In this document: positions 23,643 through 31,668 of the stretch, piece after piece
Position numbering within the stretch: the first letter of the stretch is position 1
Layout: every line of letters begins with the position of its first letter
Origin: SSF53 sp036170535
GTDB lineage: Bacteria; Spirochaetota; Leptospiria; Leptospirales; Leptonemataceae
Reading direction: 5' to 3'
NCBI GenBank assembly: GCA_036170535.1
Contig: JAVHPJ010000165.1
Location: forward strand, 1 to 36,513
DNA length: 36,513 bases
Position numbers and translations under genes: made by a program
The notes under the pieces: model-generated
Told to the model about the DNA's origin: nothing
What the model saw: the letters and a program-made list of their open reading frames with translations, nothing else
The model's database searches: none

Positions 23643-25321
23643 GCGCGTTTCGCTTCTCCGCTTTCACGGATGTAGACCCTCAGGGGTATTCCGTCGAGTC
23701 GATATTCCTTGCGCAGCTTGTTTTCTATATAAGCTGTAATATTCGCGCGAAAATCCTTCTTGCGATTTACAAATAATACAATTACCGGGGGTTCCGACTC
23801 GGGTTGCGTCGCGTAGAGTATCTTCAAACCCGCGGCCGCGCCGGGCGCATTCCGAAACCAGCGCTGCACCCGATCGTTTAATTCGCGCGTAGGCGCCCTG
23901 AATTTCATGCGTTCATCCAGATCGATGCACTCATCCAGTAATTTGGGCAGGCGTTGGCCGGTCAGTGCGGAGCAAAAAACGATTGGCATATGACGCGCGT
24001 GGGGAAACAAAAATTCCAGACGATCGCGAAACTCATCGAGAGTCTTGTGATCCTTGTTGGGCGCGGCGTCCCACTTATTCAACGCCAGTACAACCGGGCG
24101 ACGGTACTCTTCAATCAACGCCGAAATTTTCTTATCAAAATCGGTGATGCCCGCGACGGCGTCAATGACATGCACGACCACGCGCGCGTCGCGTATGGCG
24201 CGTTTGGCGCGCGTGACGGAAAAAAAATCCACACGCGCGTTCTGCGCGAGCAATTTAGCCGGACGGCGCATGCCGGCCGTATCCACAATCCGCACCGTGC
24301 GTCCCTTGACGCGAATCAGCGTATCGACAGTGTCGCGCGTGGTGCCGGGAATGTCGGAGACCAGCGACAGGTCCTCGCCGGCCAGCCGGTTAAAAATGGA
24401 CGACTTGCCGGCGTTCGGCCGACCTACAATGGCAATTCGCGTTTCGCCCGGCTTGCGTTCCGGGAAGACGGTTGAGTCATCGCGTTCGGCGTCGACCGCT
24501 GAACGCCGATCCGGCGCGGCCTGTATGTTTTTTTCCGCCCGGCGCGCCCGGGGTTGCGAAACCTCGCGCGCCTCGCCGTCTTCTTCAAATTCGTATACAA
24601 TCGCCTCTTCGTCCGGGTCATATTCGCCTTCGGCGTCCGACTCGTCGCTCGCACGCCCGGCGCGCGCCGCGTCCGCGTTGGCATCCACGAGCGCTTGTTC
24701 CGCGTTTTTCGCAGCCTCGAGCTCGCGGAGTTCCCGGCGCGTTTTCTTTTTGCGCTTTTGCTTTTCGGCCGCCTCGTCGGCTTCCGTCCACACGCGCTTG
24801 ATGCGCGGATTTTCCGTCGCCAGTCGACGCAAAAGCAAGTCGAGGTTAAACCTGCCGCGCGCGCTGATCGGCACGGGATCGGGTATGCCCATCGAGTAAA
24901 ATTCGGCCAGGGCGTCGGCGACGCGCGCGGGTCCGTCAACTTTATTCACAACAAAGACGACCGGCTTACCGGCGGGATCGCGGCGCACCAGATCCAGAAA
25001 TTCATAGTCAAACGACGCCGGCGCCGGCGCTTCGAAGAGGAACAGTATCAAGTCGACGCTGGCGATGTGCGCACGAGCGCGTTCCAGTATGGATCGATCG
25101 AGCGCGCCCGGATCGTCAATATCCAGACCGGGCGTGTCGGAGAGTAAAAAGCGATACGGGCCGCGTACAATTTCAACTTCGAGAATGTCCCGGGTCAGGC
25201 CGGGAATCGGATCGGTGATCGCCCGGCGACGACCGTAGAGCGCGTTCAACAATGTGGACTTGCCCACATTGCGACGACCGACAAGCGCAACGCGCACAAG
25301 GCCCTTCGATGCAACGGTCAT
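23639..25321 (-). CDS. der: ribosome-assembly GTPase Der (EngA) with an expanded linker
   Basis: An essential GTPase with two tandem G domains that acts in 50S ribosome assembly. The first domain has GRRNVGKS (15-22), DTPG (62-65) and NKVD (126-129). The second has GRPNAGKS (300-307), DTAG (347-350) and NKWD (415-418). A KH-like domain ends the protein (about 470-560). Usual length is about 440-490 residues; this one has 560. The excess is a highly charged linker of about 115 residues between the G domains (about 178-293), Lys/Arg-rich first and then strongly acidic. The gene lies five bases after smpB and overlaps plsY by four bases. Confidence 0.96.
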   Translation of the reverse strand: MTVASKGLVRVALVGRRNVGKSTLLNALYGRRRAITDPIPGLTRDILEVEIVRGPYRFLLSDTPGLDIDDPGALDRSILERARAHIASVDLILFLFEAPAPASFDYEFLDLVRRDPAGKPVVFVVNKVDGPARVADALAEFYSMGIPDPVPISARGRFNLDLLLRRLATENPRIKRVWTEADEAAEKQKRKKKTRRELRELEAAKNAEQALVDANADAARAGRASDESDAEGEYDPDEEAIVYEFEEDGEAREVSQPRARRAEKNIQAAPDRRSAVDAERDDSTVFPERKPGETRIAIVGRPNAGKSSIFNRLAGEDLSLVSDIPGTTRDTVDTLIRVKGRTVRIVDTAGMRRPAKLLAQNARVDFFSVTRAKRAIRDARVVVHVIDAVAGITDFDKKISALIEEYRRPVVLALNKWDAAPNKDHKTLDEFRDRLEFLFPHARHMPIVFCSALTGQRLPKLLDECIDLDERMKFRAPTRELNDRVQRWFRNAPGAAAGLKILYATQPESEPPVIVLFVNRKKDFRANITAYIENKLRKEYRLDGIPLRVYIRESGEAKRA

Positions 25322-25326
25322 ACGAA

Positions 25327-25803
25327 TTATCCTCGCTCGCTGAGCGCGCGCGCAATCTCACGGTCCGCATCGGCGCGTTTTTCCGTTTCACGCTTGTCGG
25401 CGAGCTTTTTGCCGCGGCCGAGACCCAGCAGGACTTTTACCTTGCCGCGGTCATTAAAGTAAATCTTGAGCGGAATCAGAGTGAGCCGCTTTTCCTGGAT
25501 CTGCACGCGCAGTTTTCGAATCTCCGCACGATGCACGAGCAGCTTGCGCGTACGCGCTTCCTCGTGATTGAAGTGACTGGCGTTCTGGTACGGTTGAATG
25601 CGGAGATTCAAGAGAAATAATTCGTCGCCCTGGGCGACCGCGTAGGCGTCCACCAGATTGGCCTGCCCCAGGCGCAGACTCTTTACCTCCGTGCCGACCA
25701 GCGCCAGGCCGGCCTCCAGGGTTTCCAGAATCTCGTAATTGAACCGAGCCTTGCGGTTCTCGATTACGGGCGGGCCTTTGCGTTCCTGTTCCTTGCGGGC
25801 CAT
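25327..25803 (-). CDS. smpB: SsrA-binding protein (tmRNA trans-translation)
   Basis: The small basic protein that delivers tmRNA to stalled ribosomes. Its 158 residues match the family. Seen motifs are the N-terminal ENRKARFNYEI, LVGTEVKSLRLGQANL, the FHNHEEARTRKLL-type segment (here HFNHEEARTRKLL), LIPLKIYFNDRGKVKVLLGL and the basic GRGKKLADKRETEKRAD tail that enters the ribosome decoding site. It is the first gene of smpB-der-plsY. No ssrA gene was seen in the window. Confidence 0.96.
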   Translation of the reverse strand: MARKEQERKGPPVIENRKARFNYEILETLEAGLALVGTEVKSLRLGQANLVDAYAVAQGDELFLLNLRIQPYQNASHFNHEEARTRKLLVHRAEIRKLRVQIQEKRLTLIPLKIYFNDRGKVKVLLGLGRGKKLADKRETEKRADADREIARALSERG

Positions 25804-25845
25804 AGGGGCCTCCGCGCGGGCGAAATACTGCGCGCCGGATCGGAC

Positions 25846-25873
25846 AGTATTCCGCCGTGGCCGGCCAGGTCAA
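25846..25873 (-). promoter_or_regulatory. candidate sigma-70-like promoter for smpB-der-plsY
   Basis: On the minus strand, TTGACC (25868-25873, 5 of 6 consensus) is followed by a 16-base spacer and AATACT (25846-25851, 4 of 6). It lies about 43 bases before the smpB ATG, in the 130-base gap after the secretion operon. Plausible but not tested. Confidence 0.35.
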
Positions 25874-25933
25874 GTTCTAACACAGCGGCCAGGCCGCGTT
25901 CGGCGTTCGGGAGTCGGCGACGCCTCCGCCGGC

Positions 25934-27499
25934 TCAGGGCGCGCGTGCATCGTCAAGACCGCCCTCAAGGTAGCGAATGCCGTGCCGCTCGCGCACCTCG
26001 CGATCGGCGTCTTTGAGTTCCTCGGGAGACAGCGCCAACAGACGCCCGCCTTCCAACCCCAGGGCCAACTCGCGCCCGGAACGAATGCGCTCGCCCGCCA
26101 GATCGCGCAGGTGACGGAGGTTTCGGATGGCAATGCCATTCAAAGATAACACCAACGAACCTTCGCCGCTGTAGCCCTCGCTGGCGCGCGTCGGTAAAAT
26201 ACGGTGCAGCACTACATAACGCTCGGTTTCGAGACCTTCATTCACCGCCTGACGCTCATAAAGGTACTGCAGGCGCGCCGACGCCGGGCCCTCCGCAAGA
26301 TAGCGGCCGCTCAGCTCGACAAAAACCAGGCCGCCGACAATCCAGTAGGCTGGTTCCCGGAATTCCTCCGGCGCCCGCAGCGCCTGCGGATCAAAGGGGT
26401 GGAGACTGATTTCAATGCTGCGTTTTTCACCGTCGCGAATCAGATCCAGGCGCACGCGCGCCCCGCGCGGCGTCGGCGCTCCGTCGCGCAGACTCAGGGC
26501 GACCGCCAGGGGTACGCGACCAAAGCGAGCGTCCGGCGCCAGTCCGCCGGAAAGCAGGGGCCGACCGCGGACGCCCACAATGATATCGCCCGCCTGCAGG
26601 CGATCGGCGGCCGCCTCCAGCCAACGATACACGCGGGTCACATACACCGCCTGCGTATCCGGCGCAAGACCGTAGTAGCGCCGCGACACGGCGTCGCTGA
26701 GTTCCGCGTACTCAAAGCCGGGATGAACCATGAAGGAGCTGCGTTCTTGCAGTCCGGCGTCGCGCCAATCGCTCACGCGCACAGGACGTCCGGCCGCGTC
26801 GCCCAGGGCGCGACTCTGCTGCACAAATGCTTCCAGTAATTCCGCCGGCAAGGCCCGGCCGCGCCGACCGCTCGCCTCTGCGGCGAACACGATGCCCAGT
26901 AGTTCCGCGCCGTGAAATACCAGATCGCCTGGCGCAAGACTTCCGCCGACTGTACTGACTTCGAGCGCCGGCAGATCGCAGCGTCCTCCCGGAACGCGCC
27001 CGGCCGTGACGCCTTCAAAAAAAAGCGCCGCTTCCTCCGGTCGACCTTCCTTCAAGCCGACGAGCCGCAGTTCCTGGCCCCGGCGACTGTAGTCAAAATT
27101 TCGCGCAAAGCGCGTCTCGGCCAGGTCGCCGGGTCGCGACGCACGCGGACCCTGCCGGTCCAGACGGTACACGGCGAGGCCCAGTTCGCGATCGTGATTG
27201 AGGTAGTTCAACGAGAGTTCGATGTCCGCCGGCGGACGCAGAGTTACGCCGAGCGCGCGTTCGATGCGCGGTGCAAAGGCCAGCACGCGCTCGTCGCCAA
27301 GATACGCTCCGGGAGCGGATATGCTGCGCGTGAGATCGCGCCGCCACGGTTCGCGGTGGGGCGCATCGCGATACAAGGTGCGCACCTCGGCCGCGCGCGG
27401 CAATACGCCCGGCGTCGACGCGGTCCGCGCCTCCATGCCGGAACTGATCAGAATCAGTAAGCCAGCCAGCGCAAGGATCGCCTTTGATTCAGCGGACAC
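25934..27499 (-). CDS. exported PDZ protein, second Deg9/HtrA-like pseudoprotease
   Basis: A 521-residue protein with an N-terminal signal or anchor (about residues 7-24). It is a diverged paralogue of the gene just before it. The protease-like half keeps only fragments of the fold (NHDRELGLAVYRL, DLVFHGAELLGIVF) with no recognisable His, Asp or Ser catalytic motif. A PDZ domain follows at about 265-370 (YYGLAPDTQAVYVTRVY, LQAGDIIVGVRGRPL). A second PDZ-like C-terminal region has SLNGIAIRNLRHLRDLAG and ends in RERHGIRYL, as in Deg9-type proteins. It overlaps the preceding gene by 11 bases and is the last gene of the secretion operon. Its role is unknown; a scaffold or substrate-binding part is an inference. 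Confidence 0.75.
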   Translation of the reverse strand: MSAESKAILALAGLLILISSGMEARTASTPGVLPRAAEVRTLYRDAPHREPWRRDLTRSISAPGAYLGDERVLAFAPRIERALGVTLRPPADIELSLNYLNHDRELGLAVYRLDRQGPRASRPGDLAETRFARNFDYSRRGQELRLVGLKEGRPEEAALFFEGVTAGRVPGGRCDLPALEVSTVGGSLAPGDLVFHGAELLGIVFAAEASGRRGRALPAELLEAFVQQSRALGDAAGRPVRVSDWRDAGLQERSSFMVHPGFEYAELSDAVSRRYYGLAPDTQAVYVTRVYRWLEAAADRLQAGDIIVGVRGRPLLSGGLAPDARFGRVPLAVALSLRDGAPTPRGARVRLDLIRDGEKRSIEISLHPFDPQALRAPEEFREPAYWIVGGLVFVELSGRYLAEGPASARLQYLYERQAVNEGLETERYVVLHRILPTRASEGYSGEGSLVLSLNGIAIRNLRHLRDLAGERIRSGRELALGLEGGRLLALSPEELKDADREVRERHGIRYLEGGLDDARAP

Positions 27500-29075
27500 G
27501 GCCTTGCTCCTCTAATTGATAGCGCGCTTCTATGCGTCGATTCATTTCGACCGACTGATCAAAAGGCAGGATCAACTCATCTTCGCGATCGACAAAACGC
27601 AAGGTTAAATAGCGCGTACGCGTCTCGCGCCATTCGGCGGCGAAGTCTTCCAGGTTGCGGATGCGTCGGCCGTTCACGGAGTGCACGACTTCGAAAAGAA
27701 ATCGGTCCATGCCGTTGTTCAGGGGATCGGGCAGTCGCGCCGTCAAAACGACATCGCGATCGCTTTGTTCGCCCAGACGATCGCTCAAAAAGTGTTCATA
27801 CCGATACCGTAGGAGACTGCGCTCGCCGGCCGGTCCGCCGTGCGCCAGATCATAGTCCAGCTCCTGAAACACCAGGCCCGCGCCGAGAAAATAACGCCGC
27901 ACGGGCTCAAGCGAACTGCGCTGCATTTCGGGTCCGGGATAAATTCGATTCTCGAATTCCAGATTTACCGGCGCCCCCCGCCGCAACACGATCGCGCGCC
28001 GCTTGCCCGGCGCCGCCAGCGCCTCCTCCAGCGGCGTACGGCCGGACGCTGCGCTCACCTCGCCGGTATTCAGCACGCGTTGCCCGTCGATCTCCACCAG
28101 CACGTCGCCGGCTGAAAACGCGGCGGCCGCCGGCGCACGAAAGTCCAGACGTGTTATGTACACGCCGCTCTGCTCGCCGGCCAACCCGAGACTGCGCCGC
28201 AGCGTCGCGTTGGTTAAGGGCTGGTAATCAAAGCCGGCGCGCGGATATCCTTCGTAGCGTCCGTCCTGAATGTCGGCGAAGAAGCGCTGGATTACGCTCC
28301 CGGACAGCGCATAAAATCGGCGCGGCGGCCCCTGGCCGCTCAGGTGCAGGAGCCCGACGATCTTGCCCTCAAAGAGCGCCGGCCCGCCGGCGAACAAGGC
28401 GCCGGGCGCATCGTAGACCTCTTGTAAATGATACGCCATACGGCGATCCACATCGCTGCCAGACAGACGCGCCAGGCCGACCCCGCGCACCGGCGCGCGC
28501 CGCGCAGCCGGCGACAGATCGTCGCGATCAAAGCCCAGGAGTTCGACTTCGTCGCCCGCCCCGGGACTGCGCGCGCCAAGAAAGCTCAGCTCGGCAAGGG
28601 CGGGCGGCGGCCGCCGCGCTGCGCCGTCCACGACGGCCAGCAATGCCAGGCCGCAATCAAAGCCGGCAAACTCGATTCGCAACGGAATCGCCCGTTCGCC
28701 GTCGAGCTGCTCAATCGCTCGCGCGTGTCGGACAAGTTCCAGATCGGTAAGGATGTAGTGTTCATTAATACGCACGCCGGCGCCGCGCACTTCGTTCAGT
28801 GCAGACTGGGCCCAGGGCTGGGTCACGGACGGCTGCGCGCGCATGAGGCGCAGGGCCGCGAGTCGCGCCCGCGGCGTCAGCTCCGTCGCCTGGCCCGGCT
28901 GGACCGTTGGGGACGGCTGCGGTTGGACAGAGGTCGCCGGCTCGGTCGTCGCCGCGGCCGGCGCCTGGCCTGGATCGGGAGTCTGGCCCAGCAACGCCCA
29001 GGCGAAAAGGTACAGACCGGCGCCCAGCGCGCCGCGCAGTCTCGAAAAAGCTCGTGGAGTGGAGGTGGATATCAT
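27489..29075 (-). CDS. exported PDZ protein, Deg9/HtrA-like with lost catalytic triad
   Basis: A 528-residue exported protein with a signal segment at about 15-30, then a Pro/Gln/Thr-rich linker (about 32-65). Residues 95-275 align with the trypsin-like domain of Deg9-type HtrA proteases, but the catalytic positions are changed. The TNAHV motif reads TDLELV (His to E113), the DLALL motif reads GLALL (Asp to G142), and the NSGGP motif is AGGP (Ser to A229). PDZ1 is at about 280-375 (GVYITRLDFRAPAAAA, AGDVLVEIDGQRVL), and a second PDZ-like region ends the protein (VHSVNGRRIRNLEDF). It lies seven bases after the gene for the duplicated exported protein, so it is co-transcribed with the gsp genes. 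Confidence 0.8.
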   Translation of the reverse strand: MISTSTPRAFSRLRGALGAGLYLFAWALLGQTPDPGQAPAAATTEPATSVQPQPSPTVQPGQATELTPRARLAALRLMRAQPSVTQPWAQSALNEVRGAGVRINEHYILTDLELVRHARAIEQLDGERAIPLRIEFAGFDCGLALLAVVDGAARRPPPALAELSFLGARSPGAGDEVELLGFDRDDLSPAARRAPVRGVGLARLSGSDVDRRMAYHLQEVYDAPGALFAGGPALFEGKIVGLLHLSGQGPPRRFYALSGSVIQRFFADIQDGRYEGYPRAGFDYQPLTNATLRRSLGLAGEQSGVYITRLDFRAPAAAAFSAGDVLVEIDGQRVLNTGEVSAASGRTPLEEALAAPGKRRAIVLRRGAPVNLEFENRIYPGPEMQRSSLEPVRRYFLGAGLVFQELDYDLAHGGPAGERSLLRYRYEHFLSDRLGEQSDRDVVLTARLPDPLNNGMDRFLFEVVHSVNGRRIRNLEDFAAEWRETRTRYLTLRFVDREDELILPFDQSVEMNRRIEARYQLEEQGRVR

Positions 29076-29082
29076 AGCGGCA

Positions 29083-30120
29083 TCAGCGCGCGGGCAAGCG
29101 CTCCATATCTCTTATCGTATCCCACGCCAGCCGATATTGAAGGCCGTCGAGACGAATCCCGCCAAATTGCAGGCGGGCGCGCAAAGTCTCGCCCACGTTC
29201 AGCTTAAGAAAAGTCCGATCGCCTTGCGGCTCGGGCGGTAAGAGCAGATCCGCCGCCCCGAGACGGGCCCCGGCCAGACAGGTGATGCGCAAGTTCAAGC
29301 GGCTGCGCTCGGCGCCGGCCTCGCGGCGGAGGGCGCTTTCTACGCGCAAGGGGCACGCGCCGCCAAATTGGAGATAGGCGCCCGGCGGCACGACCGTCTG
29401 AAAATCAGCGACCAGGCTGCGCAGGCGCAAGTATTCGGAATCGCGAGTGCGCGCTTGCAATTCAAGCAACAGTTCCCTGGCATAGCTGTTAATGCGCGCT
29501 TCGGTTAAAAGCTGCGCTTCAGCAGGCGCCGGATAGCGAACGCGCAAAAGCTCGAGAAAAGGATTTGCGTAGCCCAGCCGCGCCGGGCGAAAGAACCAGT
29601 CCAGGCGCAGATCATCGCGCAATTCGACGCGTTCCAGCTGCACTTCGCCAATCAGCTCGCGCGCACGATCGACATTCGCCAGCATGCGCCCCGCCGGATT
29701 GTTCGCGGACGCATATATACGAATCGCCCGCTGCTCGCGCAGTTCGGGATTCCAGCAAGAAATTTCGAGTTCGTAGTAGAGAGCCTGTTCCGCCGCCGGT
29801 CGGAGCCCCAGCGGACAGCTCAGGCCAAATGTATAACGCCGCACCGGCAGCAACTGAGCCAGACGCCGTTTGAGTTCCTCGCGCTCGACCGCAAGCTCTT
29901 CCGCGCTTGATGCCGCGGCCGTTGTGCGACGACGCTCCAGTTCCATCAGAAAATTTTGCACATCAGCGGCGGGAAATCCGCGCGCTGTCGGCGACGGAAC
30001 CGCCGGTTGAGCAGCTTGCGCGGGTTGCGCCCGGGCCGGCAGCGCGACGCCGCCAGCGAGCGCAAGACCGGTCGCCGCCAGCGAAACAATATAGAGGATG
30101 GCTGATCGCGAAGCCGGCAT
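29083..30120 (-). CDS. exported protein with a duplicated Cys-pair domain, unknown function
   Basis: A 345-residue exported protein. The signal segment is about residues 8-31 (ending LPARAQ), followed by a Pro/Ala/Gln linker. Two copies of one domain can be seen: about 98-176 (FGLSCPLGL, EISC, then NVDRAREL and DDLRLDWF) and about 252-333 (FGGACPLRV, RITC, then NVGETLRAR and GLQYRLAW). Each copy has one cysteine pair (C102/C122 and C256/C281), well placed for a periplasmic disulfide. A helical stretch separates them. No family is recognised. It sits six bases after gspN and seven before the PDZ genes, so it belongs to the secretion operon. Confidence 0.75.
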   Translation of the reverse strand: MPASRSAILYIVSLAATGLALAGGVALPARAQPAQAAQPAVPSPTARGFPAADVQNFLMELERRRTTAAASSAEELAVEREELKRRLAQLLPVRRYTFGLSCPLGLRPAAEQALYYELEISCWNPELREQRAIRIYASANNPAGRMLANVDRARELIGEVQLERVELRDDLRLDWFFRPARLGYANPFLELLRVRYPAPAEAQLLTEARINSYARELLLELQARTRDSEYLRLRSLVADFQTVVPPGAYLQFGGACPLRVESALRREAGAERSRLNLRITCLAGARLGAADLLLPPEPQGDRTFLKLNVGETLRARLQFGGIRLDGLQYRLAWDTIRDMERLPAR

Positions 30121-30126
30121 GCTTCC

Positions 30127-31152
30127 TCAGGGCGACGGCCCCGGAGCCGCGTCGGGCGTTGCCGGCGCGCCTGGCGGAGCGCCGCCCGGACCTGGCAAAG
30201 GCGCGCCCGGCATAGTATTCAGGCCGCTCGCGGAAGCGTTGGCAAACTGCGGATTTGCGAGGGGCCCGGTGATTTTCACACAGAGCTCGCCGCCCATCGA
30301 ACCGCCCGCCAGCAAATACGCCTGATAGAGGCTCTCGTTTTTGCTTTCCAGTTGCTGCGACGGAACCAGACACAGTTGCGCGTCCAGACTGGTCGCCCCG
30401 AAGGTCTGTCCCAGGCGCCCGGCGCCGCTGAGCCGCGCAGTGAACAAGTCGCTCGTTAAGTTTGAATTATCAAAACTTACCGTCCCGGCGCGAAACTGCA
30501 GGCGCAGGCGCAGCGCCTTGATGGCCAGGTCTTCGGGACGAATTTCGACCATCGGCAAAGCCGGCAACGGAGACGAGTCGAAGCTGATGTTAGCCGCAGC
30601 CAGCGTCGCCTCGCCCTCCCAACGATTCGCCGGACCATTGACGCCATTCAGGGAGAGATCCAGCGCCGCCTGCCCCGCCTTCAAAGCGAGGCCCTGTGCG
30701 GCGTATTGTACGTCCGTAAGCTGAAGCACGCCGCGCGGAGAACCGGTTAATAACCCGCGCCAGGACAGCGTCGAGTTCGCCGCGGCGGCGTCGAGGTTGG
30801 CCGCGCCGCCCGGCAGCGTGACCCGCAGGCCCGTCGCCGTATCCGCGCCGAACAGACTGAGGTCCAGCTCGGCGTAATCGACAGCGACGGCGCTGCGCGC
30901 GCGTCCGAGGGAATACCGAATGATGTCGCCATACGGCAAAAAGAGCACAAAAAAAACTACAAATGACGCCGCGGTAACTGCGACGGCGATCAGCTTCTGA
31001 CGAAAGGTAAGTCGGTGCTCTTCCTCTTCTTCCGGCAGCGGCGCGTCTTCGTCTCCGGCGGGCGCCGCCTCGCTTACCGCCGGGCCCGACTCGAATTCCA
31101 GCTCCTCATCGAGCGCGTCTTCGTCTTGCAGTCTTTGGTTGGTTCCAGGCAT
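30127..31152 (-). CDS. gspN: type II secretion system protein GspN, Leptospira-like form
   Basis: A 341-residue inner-membrane protein. An acidic cytoplasmic N-terminus (to about residue 46) precedes one membrane segment (54-72). A periplasmic region of beta-strand-rich repeats follows (DLSLFGADTATGLRVTLPGG, LQLTDVQYAAQGLALKAG, RLSGAGRLGQTFGATSLDAQ), a pattern like AsmA/GspN proteins. The tail (about 300-341) is Pro/Gly/Ala-rich. The assignment rests on this topology and on position directly after gspM, and on my memory of a GspN subclass typical of Leptospira and Geobacter. GspN is an accessory part of the inner-membrane platform and is absent from many systems. Confidence 0.75.
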   Translation of the reverse strand: MPGTNQRLQDEDALDEELEFESGPAVSEAAPAGDEDAPLPEEEEEHRLTFRQKLIAVAVTAASFVVFFVLFLPYGDIIRYSLGRARSAVAVDYAELDLSLFGADTATGLRVTLPGGAANLDAAAANSTLSWRGLLTGSPRGVLQLTDVQYAAQGLALKAGQAALDLSLNGVNGPANRWEGEATLAAANISFDSSPLPALPMVEIRPEDLAIKALRLRLQFRAGTVSFDNSNLTSDLFTARLSGAGRLGQTFGATSLDAQLCLVPSQQLESKNESLYQAYLLAGGSMGGELCVKITGPLANPQFANASASGLNTMPGAPLPGPGGAPPGAPATPDAAPGPSP

Positions 31153-31157
31153 GACGT

Positions 31158-31667
31158 TTATTGCGGCGCCGGCGTGCCGGTCAGCGAGATGGTCATATTT
31201 ACGTCGTATACTTCGCGACCCGAAATCGCTCGGGTGATGCGGATGTTTTCAACGACGGGCGCCGGCAGACGCTGTGCGTATTCGACATCGTGCAAGAACT
31301 TGATCACGTCTTCGAGCCGCACCGCGCGCAGCGTCATCGTGACGCCGTAGGTGGTTTGCCCCTGTTGCGTTTGGCCGGGCAGCGTATTGAAGGTGCTCGC
31401 ATTGAGGCTGTACTGCTGCAACTGGGAGGTGATATTAGATACGAATTGCGTTTCAACGGGCAGAGGATCGGCGGCCTGCATTCCCGCGATTTGACCCTGC
31501 AGCTCCGTGAGGCGCTGCACCCCGGTGCGCGCGTCCTGCACCTCGGCTGCGAGGCCGGTGCGCGCCTTGCGCACAGCCGTACCCAGCGCCACCACCAGCG
31601 CCGCTGCGACCAGAATGCCGCCGATAATTACAAACAGCCGTTCGCGCGGCTCCAATTTTTCGAGCAT
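31158..31667 (-). CDS. gspM: type II secretion system protein GspM
   Basis: A 169-residue bitopic inner-membrane protein with one N-terminal membrane helix (about residues 12-30). A periplasmic coiled-coil stretch (about 35-65) and a small ferredoxin-like domain follow, the usual GspM/PilO layout. GspM pairs with GspL in the assembly platform. The sequence is weakly conserved, so the call relies on size, topology and position: one base after gspL and five bases before gspN. Confidence 0.8.
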   Translation of the reverse strand: MLEKLEPRERLFVIIGGILVAAALVVALGTAVRKARTGLAAEVQDARTGVQRLTELQGQIAGMQAADPLPVETQFVSNITSQLQQYSLNASTFNTLPGQTQQGQTTYGVTMTLRAVRLEDVIKFLHDVEYAQRLPAPVVENIRITRAISGREVYDVNMTISLTGTPAPQ

Positions 31668-31668
31668 T

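Noticed and set aside
24054..24899. Long plus-strand open frame opposite der
   Set aside because: It is a Ser/Arg/Ala-rich shadow of the der coding strand without a ribosome binding site or recognisable domain; such frames are common in GC-rich DNA.
25804..25933. tmRNA (ssrA) gene next to smpB
   Set aside because: The 130-base gap is too short and lacks tRNA-like ends or a tag reading frame.
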